Assembly: GCF_003337735.1 (NCBI RefSeq)
Contig: NZ_QPJY01000009.1
Coordinates: 62,001-126,000, forward strand
DNA length: 64,000 nt
Source of the DNA: Thioalbus denitrificans
GTDB lineage: Bacteria > Pseudomonadota > Gammaproteobacteria > DSM-26407
Direction of reading: 5' to 3'
Below are positions 10,621 through 19,534 of the stretch, piece by piece (positions within the stretch are counted from its first letter, which is position 1; the number at the start of each line of letters is the position of its first letter). Below the pieces are notes generated by a model. It saw only the letters and a program-made list of their open reading frames with translations, did no database searches and had not been told where the DNA came from. The translations under genes were made by a program, and so were the position numbers.

Positions 10621-11405
10621 AGGCTGTGCTCCAGGGTCAGCAGCAGGGCCAGCAGCAGGGTGCCGAGAGCCCCGGCAATCCAGTCCGCGGCGCCCGCGCG
10701 GGGATGGTGGAGCCGGTGGAAGCGGCCGTCGAAGCCCCGGCACTTCATCGCCGCCAGCACCCGGTCGGAACGGTCCAGGCTGCGCACCAGCAGCATGCCG
10801 AACAGGTAGCCCACGCTGCGCCAGGTGTGCAGGTCGCTGCGCAGCCGGAAGGCGCGGGCCTGCATGGCCAGCCGCAGGCGCAGGTATTCCCGGTGGAGCA
10901 CCTCCAGGTAGCGCACGGTGAACAGCAGCAGCTGGATGAGCCGCTGGGGGACGCGCAGGTGGTCCAGGGCATGGCCCAGCGCCGGCGCCTCCAGGGTGCC
11001 CACCAGGGCCAGCAGCGCGATGACCACGGCATTGGCCTTGAGAGCGATCGTCACCGCCCGCAGCAGCCCCTCGCGGCTCGCCTCCAGGCCGCCGAGGGTG
11101 AACAGCGTCTCCCCGGGGAGGGTGAAGGGCAGCAGGAGCAGCACCAGGACCATCAGCGCATCCATGGCCAGGATGCGCTTCAGCGTCGTGGCGGGGGGCA
11201 GCCGCGCCGCCAGCGCCAGCCCCAGGGCCAGCCCCAGGCCGAGCAGGAGCAGCGGCAGGCGGTGGAGGGAGACCACCACCAGGGCGAAGCCCACGCCGAG
11301 CAGGATGCGCAGGCGCGGATCGCGCCGGTGCACGAAGCTGTCGCCGGCCGCGCTGTGGTCGAGGCGCCAGGAGGCGTTGCGCGTGTCCTGTGTGCCGGTG
11401 GTCAT
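10617..11405 (-). CDS. nikQ: ECF nickel/cobalt transporter T component (CbiQ/NikQ)
   Basis: The protein has 262 residues with several hydrophobic segments and the paired Ala-Arg-Gly-type coupling motifs of ECF T proteins: AMQARAFRLR and AMKCRGFDGR near the C terminus. These helices contact the ATPase subunits. The N terminus is a soluble 25-residue lead (RRDPRLRILLG). It overlaps nikO by 4 bp and is separated from nikL by an inverted-repeat element. It is part of the nikKMLQO operon. Confidence 0.9.
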   Translation of the reverse strand: MTTGTQDTRNASWRLDHSAAGDSFVHRRDPRLRILLGVGFALVVVSLHRLPLLLLGLGLALGLALAARLPPATTLKRILAMDALMVLVLLLLPFTLPGETLFTLGGLEASREGLLRAVTIALKANAVVIALLALVGTLEAPALGHALDHLRVPQRLIQLLLFTVRYLEVLHREYLRLRLAMQARAFRLRSDLHTWRSVGYLFGMLLVRSLDRSDRVLAAMKCRGFDGRFHRLHHPRAGAADWIAGALGTLLLALLLTLEHSL

Positions 11406-11419
11406 TTCGCCTCCGTGTC

Positions 11420-11507
11420 AATTCGGGGACAGTTTACTTATTTCCCGGCAATGCGGAGTGCCGTTTGGACGGATTCATGCGGGTAATAAGTAAACTGTCC
11501 CCGAATT
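11420..11507. repeat. 28-bp inverted-repeat element (REP/MITE-like)
   Basis: The arms at 11420-11447 and 11480-11507 are reverse complements with a single mismatch, built on GGGGACAGTTTACTTATT. The 32-bp loop contains a small CCG-TTTGGA-CGG hairpin. It sits in the 105-bp gap between nikQ and nikL inside an otherwise tightly packed operon. There is no coding sequence, so it would be a non-autonomous element. Confidence 0.8.
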
Positions 11508-11510
11508 CAA

Positions 11511-12092
11511 TCAGCGGCGGGCGTGGAGCCATGCGGCGAGCCCGAACAGGCCGAGGATCCAGCCCAGGCCGCCGAGCACGTCGTGGAGGCGGACCTTCTC
11601 CTCGTAGGCCTCGAGCTGCTCGCGCAGCGGGCGGACATGGCGCGCCACGGCGCGGTCCACGAGCTGCTCCAGGGCCGCGTCGGCGGTGCCGGCCGGGGCC
11701 TCCGGGGCGTTCCTGGCAGCGGCCGTGGCGGGGGCGGCCCCGGCGCCGGCGGGCGGAGCGCCGCCCAGCTCCGCGGCGCTGACCACGTATTCACCCCGGT
11801 GGCCGTCGCCGCTGTCCACCACCACCCGGTGATCCACGGCGCTGGCGGCCTCGTAGCGGAAGCGTCCGTCGGCGTCCGTGGCCGTCTCGCCGAGGCGGGC
11901 CCCGTCGGGGCCGAGGAACAGGACCTGCAGGTTCCGGCCGCGGCCGCCGCCCGGGAAATAGACATAGCCCTCGATGGTGCGGCCCTCGGCGGTGGCGAAG
12001 ACCTTGATCTTGTGGGCCAGCGCCGCCTGCAGGGGGAGGGCGGCGAGAAGCAGCGCCAGCACGCCGCGCAGCAGCGCCGCTCCCGGCCTCAT
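11511..12092 (-). CDS. nikL: NikL/CbiL-like accessory protein of the nickel ECF transporter
   Basis: The protein has 193 residues: a signal peptide (LALLLAALPLQAALA) cleaved before HKIKVFA, a small beta-sandwich domain with the carboxypeptidase-regulatory-like pattern (GYVYFPGG...TDADGRFRYEA), an Ala/Pro-rich linker, a coiled segment (LEQLVDRAVARHVRPLREQLEAYEEK), and a C-terminal membrane anchor. This is the layout of NikL/CbiL extracytoplasmic helpers found with Ni/Co ECF importers lacking NikN. It overlaps nikM by 4 bp. The mature N-terminal His may matter for metal handling, by analogy with nikK. Confidence 0.8.
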   Translation of the reverse strand: MRPGAALLRGVLALLLAALPLQAALAHKIKVFATAEGRTIEGYVYFPGGGRGRNLQVLFLGPDGARLGETATDADGRFRYEAASAVDHRVVVDSGDGHRGEYVVSAAELGGAPPAGAGAAPATAAARNAPEAPAGTADAALEQLVDRAVARHVRPLREQLEAYEEKVRLHDVLGGLGWILGLFGLAAWLHARR

Positions 12093-12718
12093 GCGCCCAG
12101 TTCCCCGGTGTTGAGGCGCGGCGCGGTCAGCAGCTCCGGCCTGACCCGGTGGACCAGCCCGACGGCGGCGGCCGTGAGCAGCGCCTCCACCACCATCACC
12201 GGGATGTGGGCGGTCATGATGAGCTGGGCGGCCACCACGTATTCGCGTCCACTGAGGGAGAGGGACAGGCCGGTGAGGGCCGCGTCGAGGGCGATGGCGA
12301 GGGCCCCGGCCAGCGCCCCCAGCAGCGCGGCGGGGCGGGCGCCGGCCCGCGCCAGCAGGGGCCGGAAGAGGAAGCCGCAGAGCACCGCGGGCAGGGCCAT
12401 GTTGAGGGTGTTGACGCCGAGCACGGTGATGCCGCCGTAGCCGAAGAAGACCGCCTGCAGCAGCAGCGCCACCAGGATGACGGGAAACGCCGTCCAGCCC
12501 AGCAGCACCCCCATCAGGCCCGAGAGCACCAGGTGGACGCTGGCCGGCCCGACCGGGACGTGGATGAGGGAGGCCACGAAGAAGGCCGCGCTGAGCAGGG
12601 CGGCCTGGGGCAGCCGCTCGGGCTCCAGCCGCTTCAGGCCCAGCGCCACGCCGCCGGCGGCCAGCACGGTGGCGGTGACGATGACCGGGGTGGTGAGGGC
12701 GCCGTCGACGAGGTGCAT
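12089..12718 (-). CDS. nikM: ECF nickel/cobalt transporter S component (CbiM/NikM)
   Basis: The protein has 209 residues and begins MHLVDG, the conserved CbiM/NikM N terminus in which His2 helps form the metal site. Six or seven hydrophobic helices follow, with the conserved HVPVGPASVHLVLSGLMGVLLG and LQAVFFGYGGITVLGVNTLNMA blocks. It is the substrate-binding membrane subunit. The neighbouring NikR, hydrogenase and hyp genes favour nickel over cobalt. It is preceded by nikK with a 4-bp gap. Confidence 0.92.
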   Translation of the reverse strand: MHLVDGALTTPVIVTATVLAAGGVALGLKRLEPERLPQAALLSAAFFVASLIHVPVGPASVHLVLSGLMGVLLGWTAFPVILVALLLQAVFFGYGGITVLGVNTLNMALPAVLCGFLFRPLLARAGARPAALLGALAGALAIALDAALTGLSLSLSGREYVVAAQLIMTAHIPVMVVEALLTAAAVGLVHRVRPELLTAPRLNTGELGA

Positions 12719-12722
12719 GGGA

Positions 12723-13517
12723 TCACTCCATATCCACGGTGCGGACCCAGATGAGCCCGCCCAGTTCCACCGGGACGGATTCGCCGGTGGGCGCGGTCAT
12801 GGGCGTGGCGCCCTCCACCAGCGCGGCGAAGCCCCACCAGCCGGCCCGCGGCATGGTGTAGCTGAATACGCCGTTGCCATCGGCCTTGATGACCTGGGTG
12901 GCGAAGGGGCCGGCGGGCACGGCGACCGCGCCGTCGCTGTTGAGGTACTCCACCTCCACTTCCGCGAAGGGCACCGGCTCGCCGTCGCGGCGGACGATGC
13001 CGCGGAAGCTGTTGCCGGTCCACAGGCCGTAGGGGCGCACCAGGGGCTCGATCTCCACCGGGAAGCCCACCAGCGCGTCCCACCCCTCTTCGGCTTCGAA
13101 GGCGTCCACCACCACCTTGGTGTAATGGACAATCATCTTGCCCTCGGCGGGCTCCCAGTAGGGAGCCGGCTCGATGTAGAAGACATGGTCGGCGGGCGCC
13201 TTGAACCGGTAGCGGGTCTGGTAGGTGGTCCGGCCCTCCACGGTGACCGGCTGGAGGCTCGCCTTCAGATCCCGGTGTTCGCCGCCGGCCAGGACGCCGA
13301 AGCGGGTCGGCACCCCCATCTCCATCACCGGGCCGTTGGCCATGGGATGGGTGAAGCGCAGGTCGATGCCGATTTCCGTCCCGGTTTCCGGACTGACCAT
13401 GTCCGTGGACGGGATCAGGGTCTGGAAATGGGCGGCCGCCGGCAGCGGCGCCAGGGCGCTGAGGATCAGCAGGACAGGCAGGGTGCGGTGACGGCATCCG
13501 CGGGGCTTGGTGGACAT
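12723..13517 (-). CDS. nikK: NikK-like periplasmic DUF4198 protein of the nickel ECF system
   Basis: The protein has 264 residues with a cleavable signal peptide ending PLPAAAHFQ, so the mature protein starts with or near His. The DUF4198 pattern includes DLRFTHPM, YRFKAPADHVFYIEPAPYW and AGWWGFAAL. Proteins of this family are found with NikM/NikQ/NikO importers as extracytoplasmic components. It is the first gene of the operon: ATG at 13517 with AAGGAG upstream, and a NikR-type operator about 29 bp before the start. Confidence 0.85.
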   Translation of the reverse strand: MSTKPRGCRHRTLPVLLILSALAPLPAAAHFQTLIPSTDMVSPETGTEIGIDLRFTHPMANGPVMEMGVPTRFGVLAGGEHRDLKASLQPVTVEGRTTYQTRYRFKAPADHVFYIEPAPYWEPAEGKMIVHYTKVVVDAFEAEEGWDALVGFPVEIEPLVRPYGLWTGNSFRGIVRRDGEPVPFAEVEVEYLNSDGAVAVPAGPFATQVIKADGNGVFSYTMPRAGWWGFAALVEGATPMTAPTGESVPVELGGLIWVRTVDME

Positions 13518-13545
13518 TCCTTTCTCCTTGCAGCCAGCGAGATGA

Positions 13546-13572
13546 GTATTACAAAAAATCAGCGAGTAATAC
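13546..13572. promoter_or_regulatory. NikR-type operator between nikK and nikR
   Basis: GTATTAC and GTAATAC (13546-13552 and 13566-13572) form an inverted repeat with a 13-bp spacer. This half-site and spacing pattern resembles predicted NikR operators of the GTRTTAC-N13-GTAAYAC kind. It lies 29 bp before the nikK start and just over 100 bp before nikR, so NikR could repress both. Confidence 0.75.
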
Positions 13573-13678
13573 CAGCGTATGAGGAAATTTGTTGGAGTGA
13601 TCCGGATCGGCCGATGCCGCGGTTGACTCTGCGATGGGTGCGGGGGAAAGTGGGGCGGCCACCAGGGGGAGGGAAACC

Positions 13679-14137
13679 ATGCACGATACCACTCGCCGGA
13701 CCGCGGCGGAAAAGGCGGTCGAGAAGGAGGAGATCATCCGCTTCACGGTCTCCCTGCCCCGCTCCCTGCTGGACGCCCTCGACGAGCGGGTCATCGGCCG
13801 CGGCTACGCCTCGCGCTCGGAGTTCGTGCGCGATTTCATCCGCGAGCGCATCGTGGAGGATGTGTGGGCCCAGGGGGCGGAGGAGGTGGTGGGGGTGCTG
13901 ACCATCATCTACGACCACCACCAGCGCGAGCTGACCCAGCGCATGATCGACATCCAGCACAGCGACCAGGTGCACGTGCTCTGCACCACCCACGTGCACA
14001 TGGACCATCACAACTGCCTGGAGACCATCATCATCCAGGGCCAGCCGCCGGAGATCGAGCGCATCGCCATCGAGATCGGCGGCCTCAAGGGCGTGCGCTT
14101 CGCCAAGCTGACGCGGGCGTCGAAGGTGACGGTCTGA
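13679..14137 (+). CDS. nikR: nickel-responsive transcriptional repressor NikR
   Basis: The protein has 152 residues: an N-terminal ribbon-helix-helix domain ([20 protein letters not shown]) and a C-terminal ACT-like nickel domain. The four high-affinity ligands are all present: His94, His105, His107 and Cys113, matching His76/His87/His89/Cys95 of E. coli NikR. The ATG at 13679 has GGGGGAGGG upstream; the longer version starting at 13634 would add an unusual lead. It is divergent from the importer operon with a dyad operator between. When nickel is sufficient it should shut down nikKMLQO. Confidence 0.95.
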   Translation: MHDTTRRTAAEKAVEKEEIIRFTVSLPRSLLDALDERVIGRGYASRSEFVRDFIRERIVEDVWAQGAEEVVGVLTIIYDHHQRELTQRMIDIQHSDQVHVLCTTHVHMDHHNCLETIIIQGQPPEIERIAIEIGGLKGVRFAKLTRASKVTV

Positions 14138-14174
14138 CGGTGACGGCTGATGGAGAAGGCGGGTACGGTGTTCC

Positions 14175-14341
14175 GTGAATGCGTGAATGCGTGAATGCGT
14201 GAGTGCGTTGGTACGTAGGGCCGGATTCATCCGGCCGGGCAGGGCGTCGGTTCCTGGCTGTTCCTGTGCAGATGAATCTGCACCTACAATCCCTTACCCC
14301 TTACCCCTTACCCCTTACCCCTTACCCCTTACCCCTTACCC
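14175..14341. repeat. composite short-tandem-repeat island
   Basis: This non-coding gap contains four kinds of repeat. GTGAATGC/GTGAGTGC octamers lie at about 14175-14207. A copy of the GTAGGGCCGGATTCATCCGG element starts at 14215. A perfect palindrome, GTGCAGATGAATCTGCAC, lies at 14266-14283. About seven CTTACCC heptamers lie at 14292-14341. The same octamer and GTAGGGCC words recur near 27850, 29489 and 48034-48229. Confidence 0.85.
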
Positions 14342-14348
14342 CCTGGCC

Positions 14349-15851
14349 TTACATCCCGCCGGGGGCGGGCAGGGCCGGGAACGGCCCCAGGTACTCCCGC
14401 GTCCACCAGTCTCCCGTCTCCGCGCGGGTCCTCGCGTCGGTGAAGCGATAGCGCCACAGGCTCGCCCGCAGGAACCGCGGCGGCGCGCCGGGGAAGGGGT
14501 TCTCCGCCAGCAGTCCGGTGACCGCCGGGCTATTCTCCCGCAGCCGCTCCAGGAAGCGTCCGTACCAGTTCCAGTTCACCGGGTGTCCCAGGGGCACGAA
14601 CCAGATCATCCAGTCCAGCCGCGGCTGGCGGGGGATGACCACCGCCGGGCGCCGGGCCGGGTCGCCGGGCTTGTAGCGGAAAACATAGGGACGCCAGCTC
14701 CGCCCGTCGCGGGAACCCTCGATGCGGATCTCCAGCCGCTCGGTGAGCATGTTGGGGAAGACGTGGTAGCGGTTGGCGATGCGCCAGGGCTGCAGCCAGC
14801 CGGCCAGCGCCGCCAGCGGGGCGGGGGCCGGACGCTGGAGGATCATCTCGCCCGCCAGGGTGGCGCTCACCGTCACCAGCAGCAGCGCCATTGCGCCGAG
14901 GCCGGCGGCCCGTAGAACGCTCCCGATGCCGCCGCGCGGGAGCGCGGGGTGCAGGGCGAGGCGCCGCGCGAGTGCGACGGGCACGACCCGGCGCAGGGCC
15001 CGGTCGTCGAACAGGAACAGGCACAGGACGATGGTGAGCAGGTTGAAGAAGTTGTGGTTGCTGGTGAGGATGATGAGCAGCTGCATGGCGATGGTCGCCC
15101 AGGCGGCGAACAGCCGCCAGGGACGCGGCAGGAACATCATGAAGGGCACCACCAGCTCGGTGAACAGCGCCGCACCGGTGCCGGCCCGCAGCAGCCACTC
15201 GGGCAGCTGGTGGGCGTACCAGCTGCCCACGTGGGGCAGCGGCTGGGTCTCGAAGTAGTGGTTCAGGGCCGTCAGGCCGGCCCAGGAGGGATCGCCGCTC
15301 ACCAGCTTGGAGATGCCGGACAGGAAGCGCAGCCGGAACAGCAGCCAGCGGTAGAGCCAGATCACCACCCGCGACCCCCCGGGCAGGAAGATGCCCAGGA
15401 AACCCGCCTCCAGCAGCAGGTAGTCCCACTGGAAGTTCATGAATACCTGGCCGGCGTGGAACAGGGACAGGTAGAGGGCGAACAGGGCCGCCAGCGCCAG
15501 GCGCGGAAAGATGTTCAGCAACAGCAGCAGGGAGAAGCCGCAGCCGGCCACCGCGGCGGCGCGCAGGGCGCCGTCGCCGGCGTCGATCCAGAACAGGGTT
15601 GGCAGCTGCAGGAAGCACCATGCGCCGTGCAGGGCCTCCGCCGCCCGCAGCTGGTCGGTGAACGGCAGGATGCCCTGGCTGCCGGCCAGGCCGGTGATCT
15701 GCCCCGCCAGCGAGGCGAAGGCGGCGAGGTAGACCAGGGCCAGCAGGCACAGGAACAGTCCGCTGATCAGCCGGTAGTCTTCCGCCGGCCGCGCGGCCGC
15801 GGCGATTGCGCCGCGCAGCCGCGTAGCGGGTGTGGATCGGGTCACGCTCAT
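14349..15851 (-). CDS. lipase maturation factor (LMF1)-family membrane protein
   Basis: The protein has 500 residues. The N-terminal two thirds are highly hydrophobic with at least eight membrane segments and the family signature around GQVFMNFQWDYLLLEAGFLGIF and RLRFLSGISKLVSGDPSWAGLTAL. The C-terminal third is soluble, with RLEIRIEGSRDGRSW...YKPGDP and PRQPRLDWMIWFVPLG, ending in the WWTREYLGPF motif. This is the bacterial version of the LMF1/DUF1222 family, whose bacterial role is unknown. The ATG at 15851 gives the usual length; an in-frame ATG at 15896 is possible. It is not obviously tied to the hydrogenase genes. Confidence 0.85.
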   Translation of the reverse strand: MSVTRSTPATRLRGAIAAAARPAEDYRLISGLFLCLLALVYLAAFASLAGQITGLAGSQGILPFTDQLRAAEALHGAWCFLQLPTLFWIDAGDGALRAAAVAGCGFSLLLLLNIFPRLALAALFALYLSLFHAGQVFMNFQWDYLLLEAGFLGIFLPGGSRVVIWLYRWLLFRLRFLSGISKLVSGDPSWAGLTALNHYFETQPLPHVGSWYAHQLPEWLLRAGTGAALFTELVVPFMMFLPRPWRLFAAWATIAMQLLIILTSNHNFFNLLTIVLCLFLFDDRALRRVVPVALARRLALHPALPRGGIGSVLRAAGLGAMALLLVTVSATLAGEMILQRPAPAPLAALAGWLQPWRIANRYHVFPNMLTERLEIRIEGSRDGRSWRPYVFRYKPGDPARRPAVVIPRQPRLDWMIWFVPLGHPVNWNWYGRFLERLRENSPAVTGLLAENPFPGAPPRFLRASLWRYRFTDARTRAETGDWWTREYLGPFPALPAPGGM

Positions 15852-15924
15852 GGCGACATCGGTTTGGCGGAGTGGAGCCGTGCCTGTCTTCAGCATGGAC
15901 CCGCGCGGCGCAGCCCGCCAGTGT

Positions 15925-16149
15925 TCAGCCGCAGCAGTCGCTGCGGGATTGCTGGATGGGCGGGCAGGGGACATCCCCGTAGGAACAGAACACGCAGCAG
16001 TCGCCGGGCTGCGGGCGCAGCAGGGCGCCACAGCCGCGGCACTCGTAGAAGAACTGGCAGGCGTCGGTGGGCATGGTCTCCGTCGCCTGGTGTCCGCACT
16101 CGGGGCAGGTCAGGGTGGAGCGGAGCCGGAGCGGAGTCGGTTCGGACAT
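15925..16149 (-). CDS. GDCCVxC-domain small cysteine-rich protein (Cys form)
   Basis: The protein has 74 residues with nine Cys: a CPECGH knuckle, a CRGCG knuckle, the family motif GDCCVFCSYGDVPCPP, and a terminal CCG. The family is known as GDCCVxC (seleno)proteins because some members have selenocysteine; here every motif position is encoded by a Cys codon. It is a probable zinc-ribbon or thiol-redox protein of unknown role. The ATG at 16149 has GGAG upstream. It follows the hynL terminator, so it may be outside the hydrogenase transcript. Confidence 0.8.
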   Translation of the reverse strand: MSEPTPLRLRSTLTCPECGHQATETMPTDACQFFYECRGCGALLRPQPGDCCVFCSYGDVPCPPIQQSRSDCCG

Positions 16150-16188
16150 GGCGGTCTCCATGCGGGGCGCGGCCGGATAGCCGGAAAC

Positions 16189-16220
16189 GAGGAAAGGCCG
16201 CCCGGGGGCGGCCTTTCCTC
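16189..16220 (-). terminator. terminator hairpin downstream of hynL
   Basis: A perfect 15-bp stem (16189-16203 with 16206-16220) around a 2-base loop, GC-rich at the tip with an AAAGG/CCTTT base. It lies 31 bp past the hynL stop and just before the GDCCVxC gene on the same strand. The U tract is weak. Confidence 0.65.
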
Positions 16221-16250
16221 GGGCTGCGGCATGGGCCGCAGGCCGGGGGG

Positions 16251-17999
<1,749 letters not shown>

Positions 18000-18020
18000 T
18001 GTTGTCAGGCTCCAGGGTCA

Positions 18021-19328
18021 TCAGGCTCCGGTGGATTCCGCTGCGGCCTTGGCGACCGGGTCGGACTCTTCGTCCTCCACCAGGTAGTCGGCCAGCAGCT
18101 CGGTGAGGCCCAGCACCTCCACGTCCATGTTGTAGTGCTCCAGCCCCTCCTCGAGGACGATGCGGCAGTTGGCGCAGGCGGTGACCATGGTGGTCACGCC
18201 CAGCTCCTCCAGCTGGCTCTTCTTGCGCTTGAAGGCCTTCAGCCGGAGCTCCTCGGCGCGTTCGTTCGCCGACACGCCGCCGCCGCCGCCACAGCACCAG
18301 TTCATCACGCCGTGGTCGTTCATCTCGCGGAAGTCCGTGGCCACCATGTTCAGCAGGTTGCGCGGCTGCTCCACCACGCCGCCGCGGCGCACGATCTGGC
18401 ACGGGTCGTGGAAGGTCAGGGGGATGTCCTTGTGGCCCCGGGTGCGCAACTTGCCCTGCCGGCGCAGTTCGTCGAGCACCTCCAGGATGTGCTTGACCTC
18501 GAAGGTGAAGGGCCGGCCCATGAGGTTGGGCCCCTCCCAGCGGATGGCGGAGAAGGCGTGGCCGCACTCGGGGCTGATCACCGTCTTCACCTTGAGCTTC
18601 TCGGCGGCGTTGACGATGCGCGAGACGATCTCCCGGGCGATGTCCGAGGCGCCTATCTGGATGCCGCTGTTGGTGGCCTCGAAGGCGTCGGAGGAGAGCG
18701 TCCAGGTGACCCCCGCCTGCTTGAAGATGCGCGCCAGGGCGGCCAGGTACTCGGGGAAATTGATGATCTCCATGGAGGAGAGCAGCGGCATGTACTCCAC
18801 CCCCTCCTGGTCCACGGGAATCTCCAGCCCGGTGTCGGCCTGCACGTGCTTGATCTGGGCCTGCACGGCCGGCCACTTGACGCCCATGGGGCTGCCGATG
18901 GTCACGGTGCGTTTGGTGGCGCCGATGACGCCCTCGGGCGCGTGGCCGGCGGCCGACATGCCCTCGCGCATCTTGCGCACCATGTAGGCGATGTCGTTGC
19001 CCACCGGGCAGACCATGGAGCAGCGTCCGCACAGGGTGCAGCTGTCATAGACCAGTTCGGACCACTCGGCCAGCTCCTCGTCGGTCACCGCCTTGGACAG
19101 GCCCACCAGCTTGCCCAGCCTGCCGAACAGGGTGTACTCCTGCTTCCACGTCCGGCGCAGGGGCTCGAGCTTGTGGATCGGGGTGTACTTCGGATCGCCG
19201 GTCTCGGTGTAGAACAGGCACGCCTCGGCGCACAGGCCGCAGTGGACGCAGCTCGAGAAGAAGCTGGCGATGGGGGCATCGAGCACCTCGCGGAAGGCAT
19301 TGATGCCGCGTTCGAATGAAGCACTCAT
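18021..19328 (-). CDS. isp2: Isp2: HdrD-like iron-sulfur protein of the hydrogenase
   Basis: The protein has 435 residues. Two N-terminal [4Fe-4S] motifs, CVHCGLCAEAC and CTLCGRCSMVCP, are followed by two CCG-type halves, with SPECGHAF in the first and HDPC...NWCCGGGGG in the second. This is the heterodisulfide-reductase-D-like fold. With the Isp1 cytochrome b it is thought to link HynSL to the quinone pool or a cytoplasmic thiol/disulfide reaction. A close paralogue, nearly identical around EACLFYTETGDPKYTPI, ends the formate dehydrogenase operon at 57813. The ATG overlaps the stop of the 69-codon repeat ORF. Confidence 0.92.
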   Translation of the reverse strand: MSASFERGINAFREVLDAPIASFFSSCVHCGLCAEACLFYTETGDPKYTPIHKLEPLRRTWKQEYTLFGRLGKLVGLSKAVTDEELAEWSELVYDSCTLCGRCSMVCPVGNDIAYMVRKMREGMSAAGHAPEGVIGATKRTVTIGSPMGVKWPAVQAQIKHVQADTGLEIPVDQEGVEYMPLLSSMEIINFPEYLAALARIFKQAGVTWTLSSDAFEATNSGIQIGASDIAREIVSRIVNAAEKLKVKTVISPECGHAFSAIRWEGPNLMGRPFTFEVKHILEVLDELRRQGKLRTRGHKDIPLTFHDPCQIVRRGGVVEQPRNLLNMVATDFREMNDHGVMNWCCGGGGGVSANERAEELRLKAFKRKKSQLEELGVTTMVTACANCRIVLEEGLEHYNMDVEVLGLTELLADYLVEDEESDPVAKAAAESTGA

Positions 19329-19534
19329 GACGCCACCTCCGTAAGACGGTTCCCATTGTTCATGACGCCGCTGTTCATGACGCCGCTGTTCATGACGCCG
19401 CTGTTCATGACGCCGCTGTTCATGACGCCGCCTCCGTTGGGGGAGTGCGGGTTGAGGGGGCGATCCGGTCGGCGGCCGGCGTCATTCACGGCCGTTCGCA
19501 TCCCCGCTGCGCGGGGCCCCTGCTCTCTGATCAT
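19325..19534 (-). CDS. 69-residue repeat ORF wedged between isp1 and isp2
   Basis: The ATG at 19534 overlaps the isp1 stop as ATGA, and its TGA overlaps the isp2 ATG as ATGA, so ribosomes could pass through all three genes. The product starts MIREQGPRAAG, then a Pro/Arg-rich stretch, then GVMNS repeated five times (last copy GVMNN), and ends TEVAS. Isp1 itself ends KGVAS, so both ends match the same stop/start junction. There is no known domain. It may be a real small protein, a coupling spacer, or a by-product of junction duplication. Confidence 0.5.
   Translation of the reverse strand: MIREQGPRAAGMRTAVNDAGRRPDRPLNPHSPNGGGVMNSGVMNSGVMNSGVMNSGVMNNGNRLTEVAS
19358..19432. repeat. five tandem 15-bp repeats between isp1 and isp2
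   Basis: Five in-register copies of GTTCATGACGCCGCT (the last ends GCC) at 19358, 19373, 19388, 19403 and 19418. On the coding strand each unit reads GGCGTCATGAACAGC and so contains a GTCATGA resembling the isp1-stop/isp2-start overlap. Confidence 0.95.

Noticed and set aside
13623-13651. TTGACTCTG upstream of nikR as a MerR-type or sigma-70 promoter
   Set aside because: There is no dyad in the following bases and no acceptable -10 at 16-20 bp.
14292-14341. Telomere-like CTTACCC repeat as a replicon end
   Set aside because: It is a short array of about seven units in the middle of continuous gene-dense sequence, next to other short repeats.
15896-16031. Longer N terminus for the LMF1-like protein
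   Set aside because: The extra residues are not membrane-like and no ribosome-binding site precedes the earlier starts; 15851 gives the family length.
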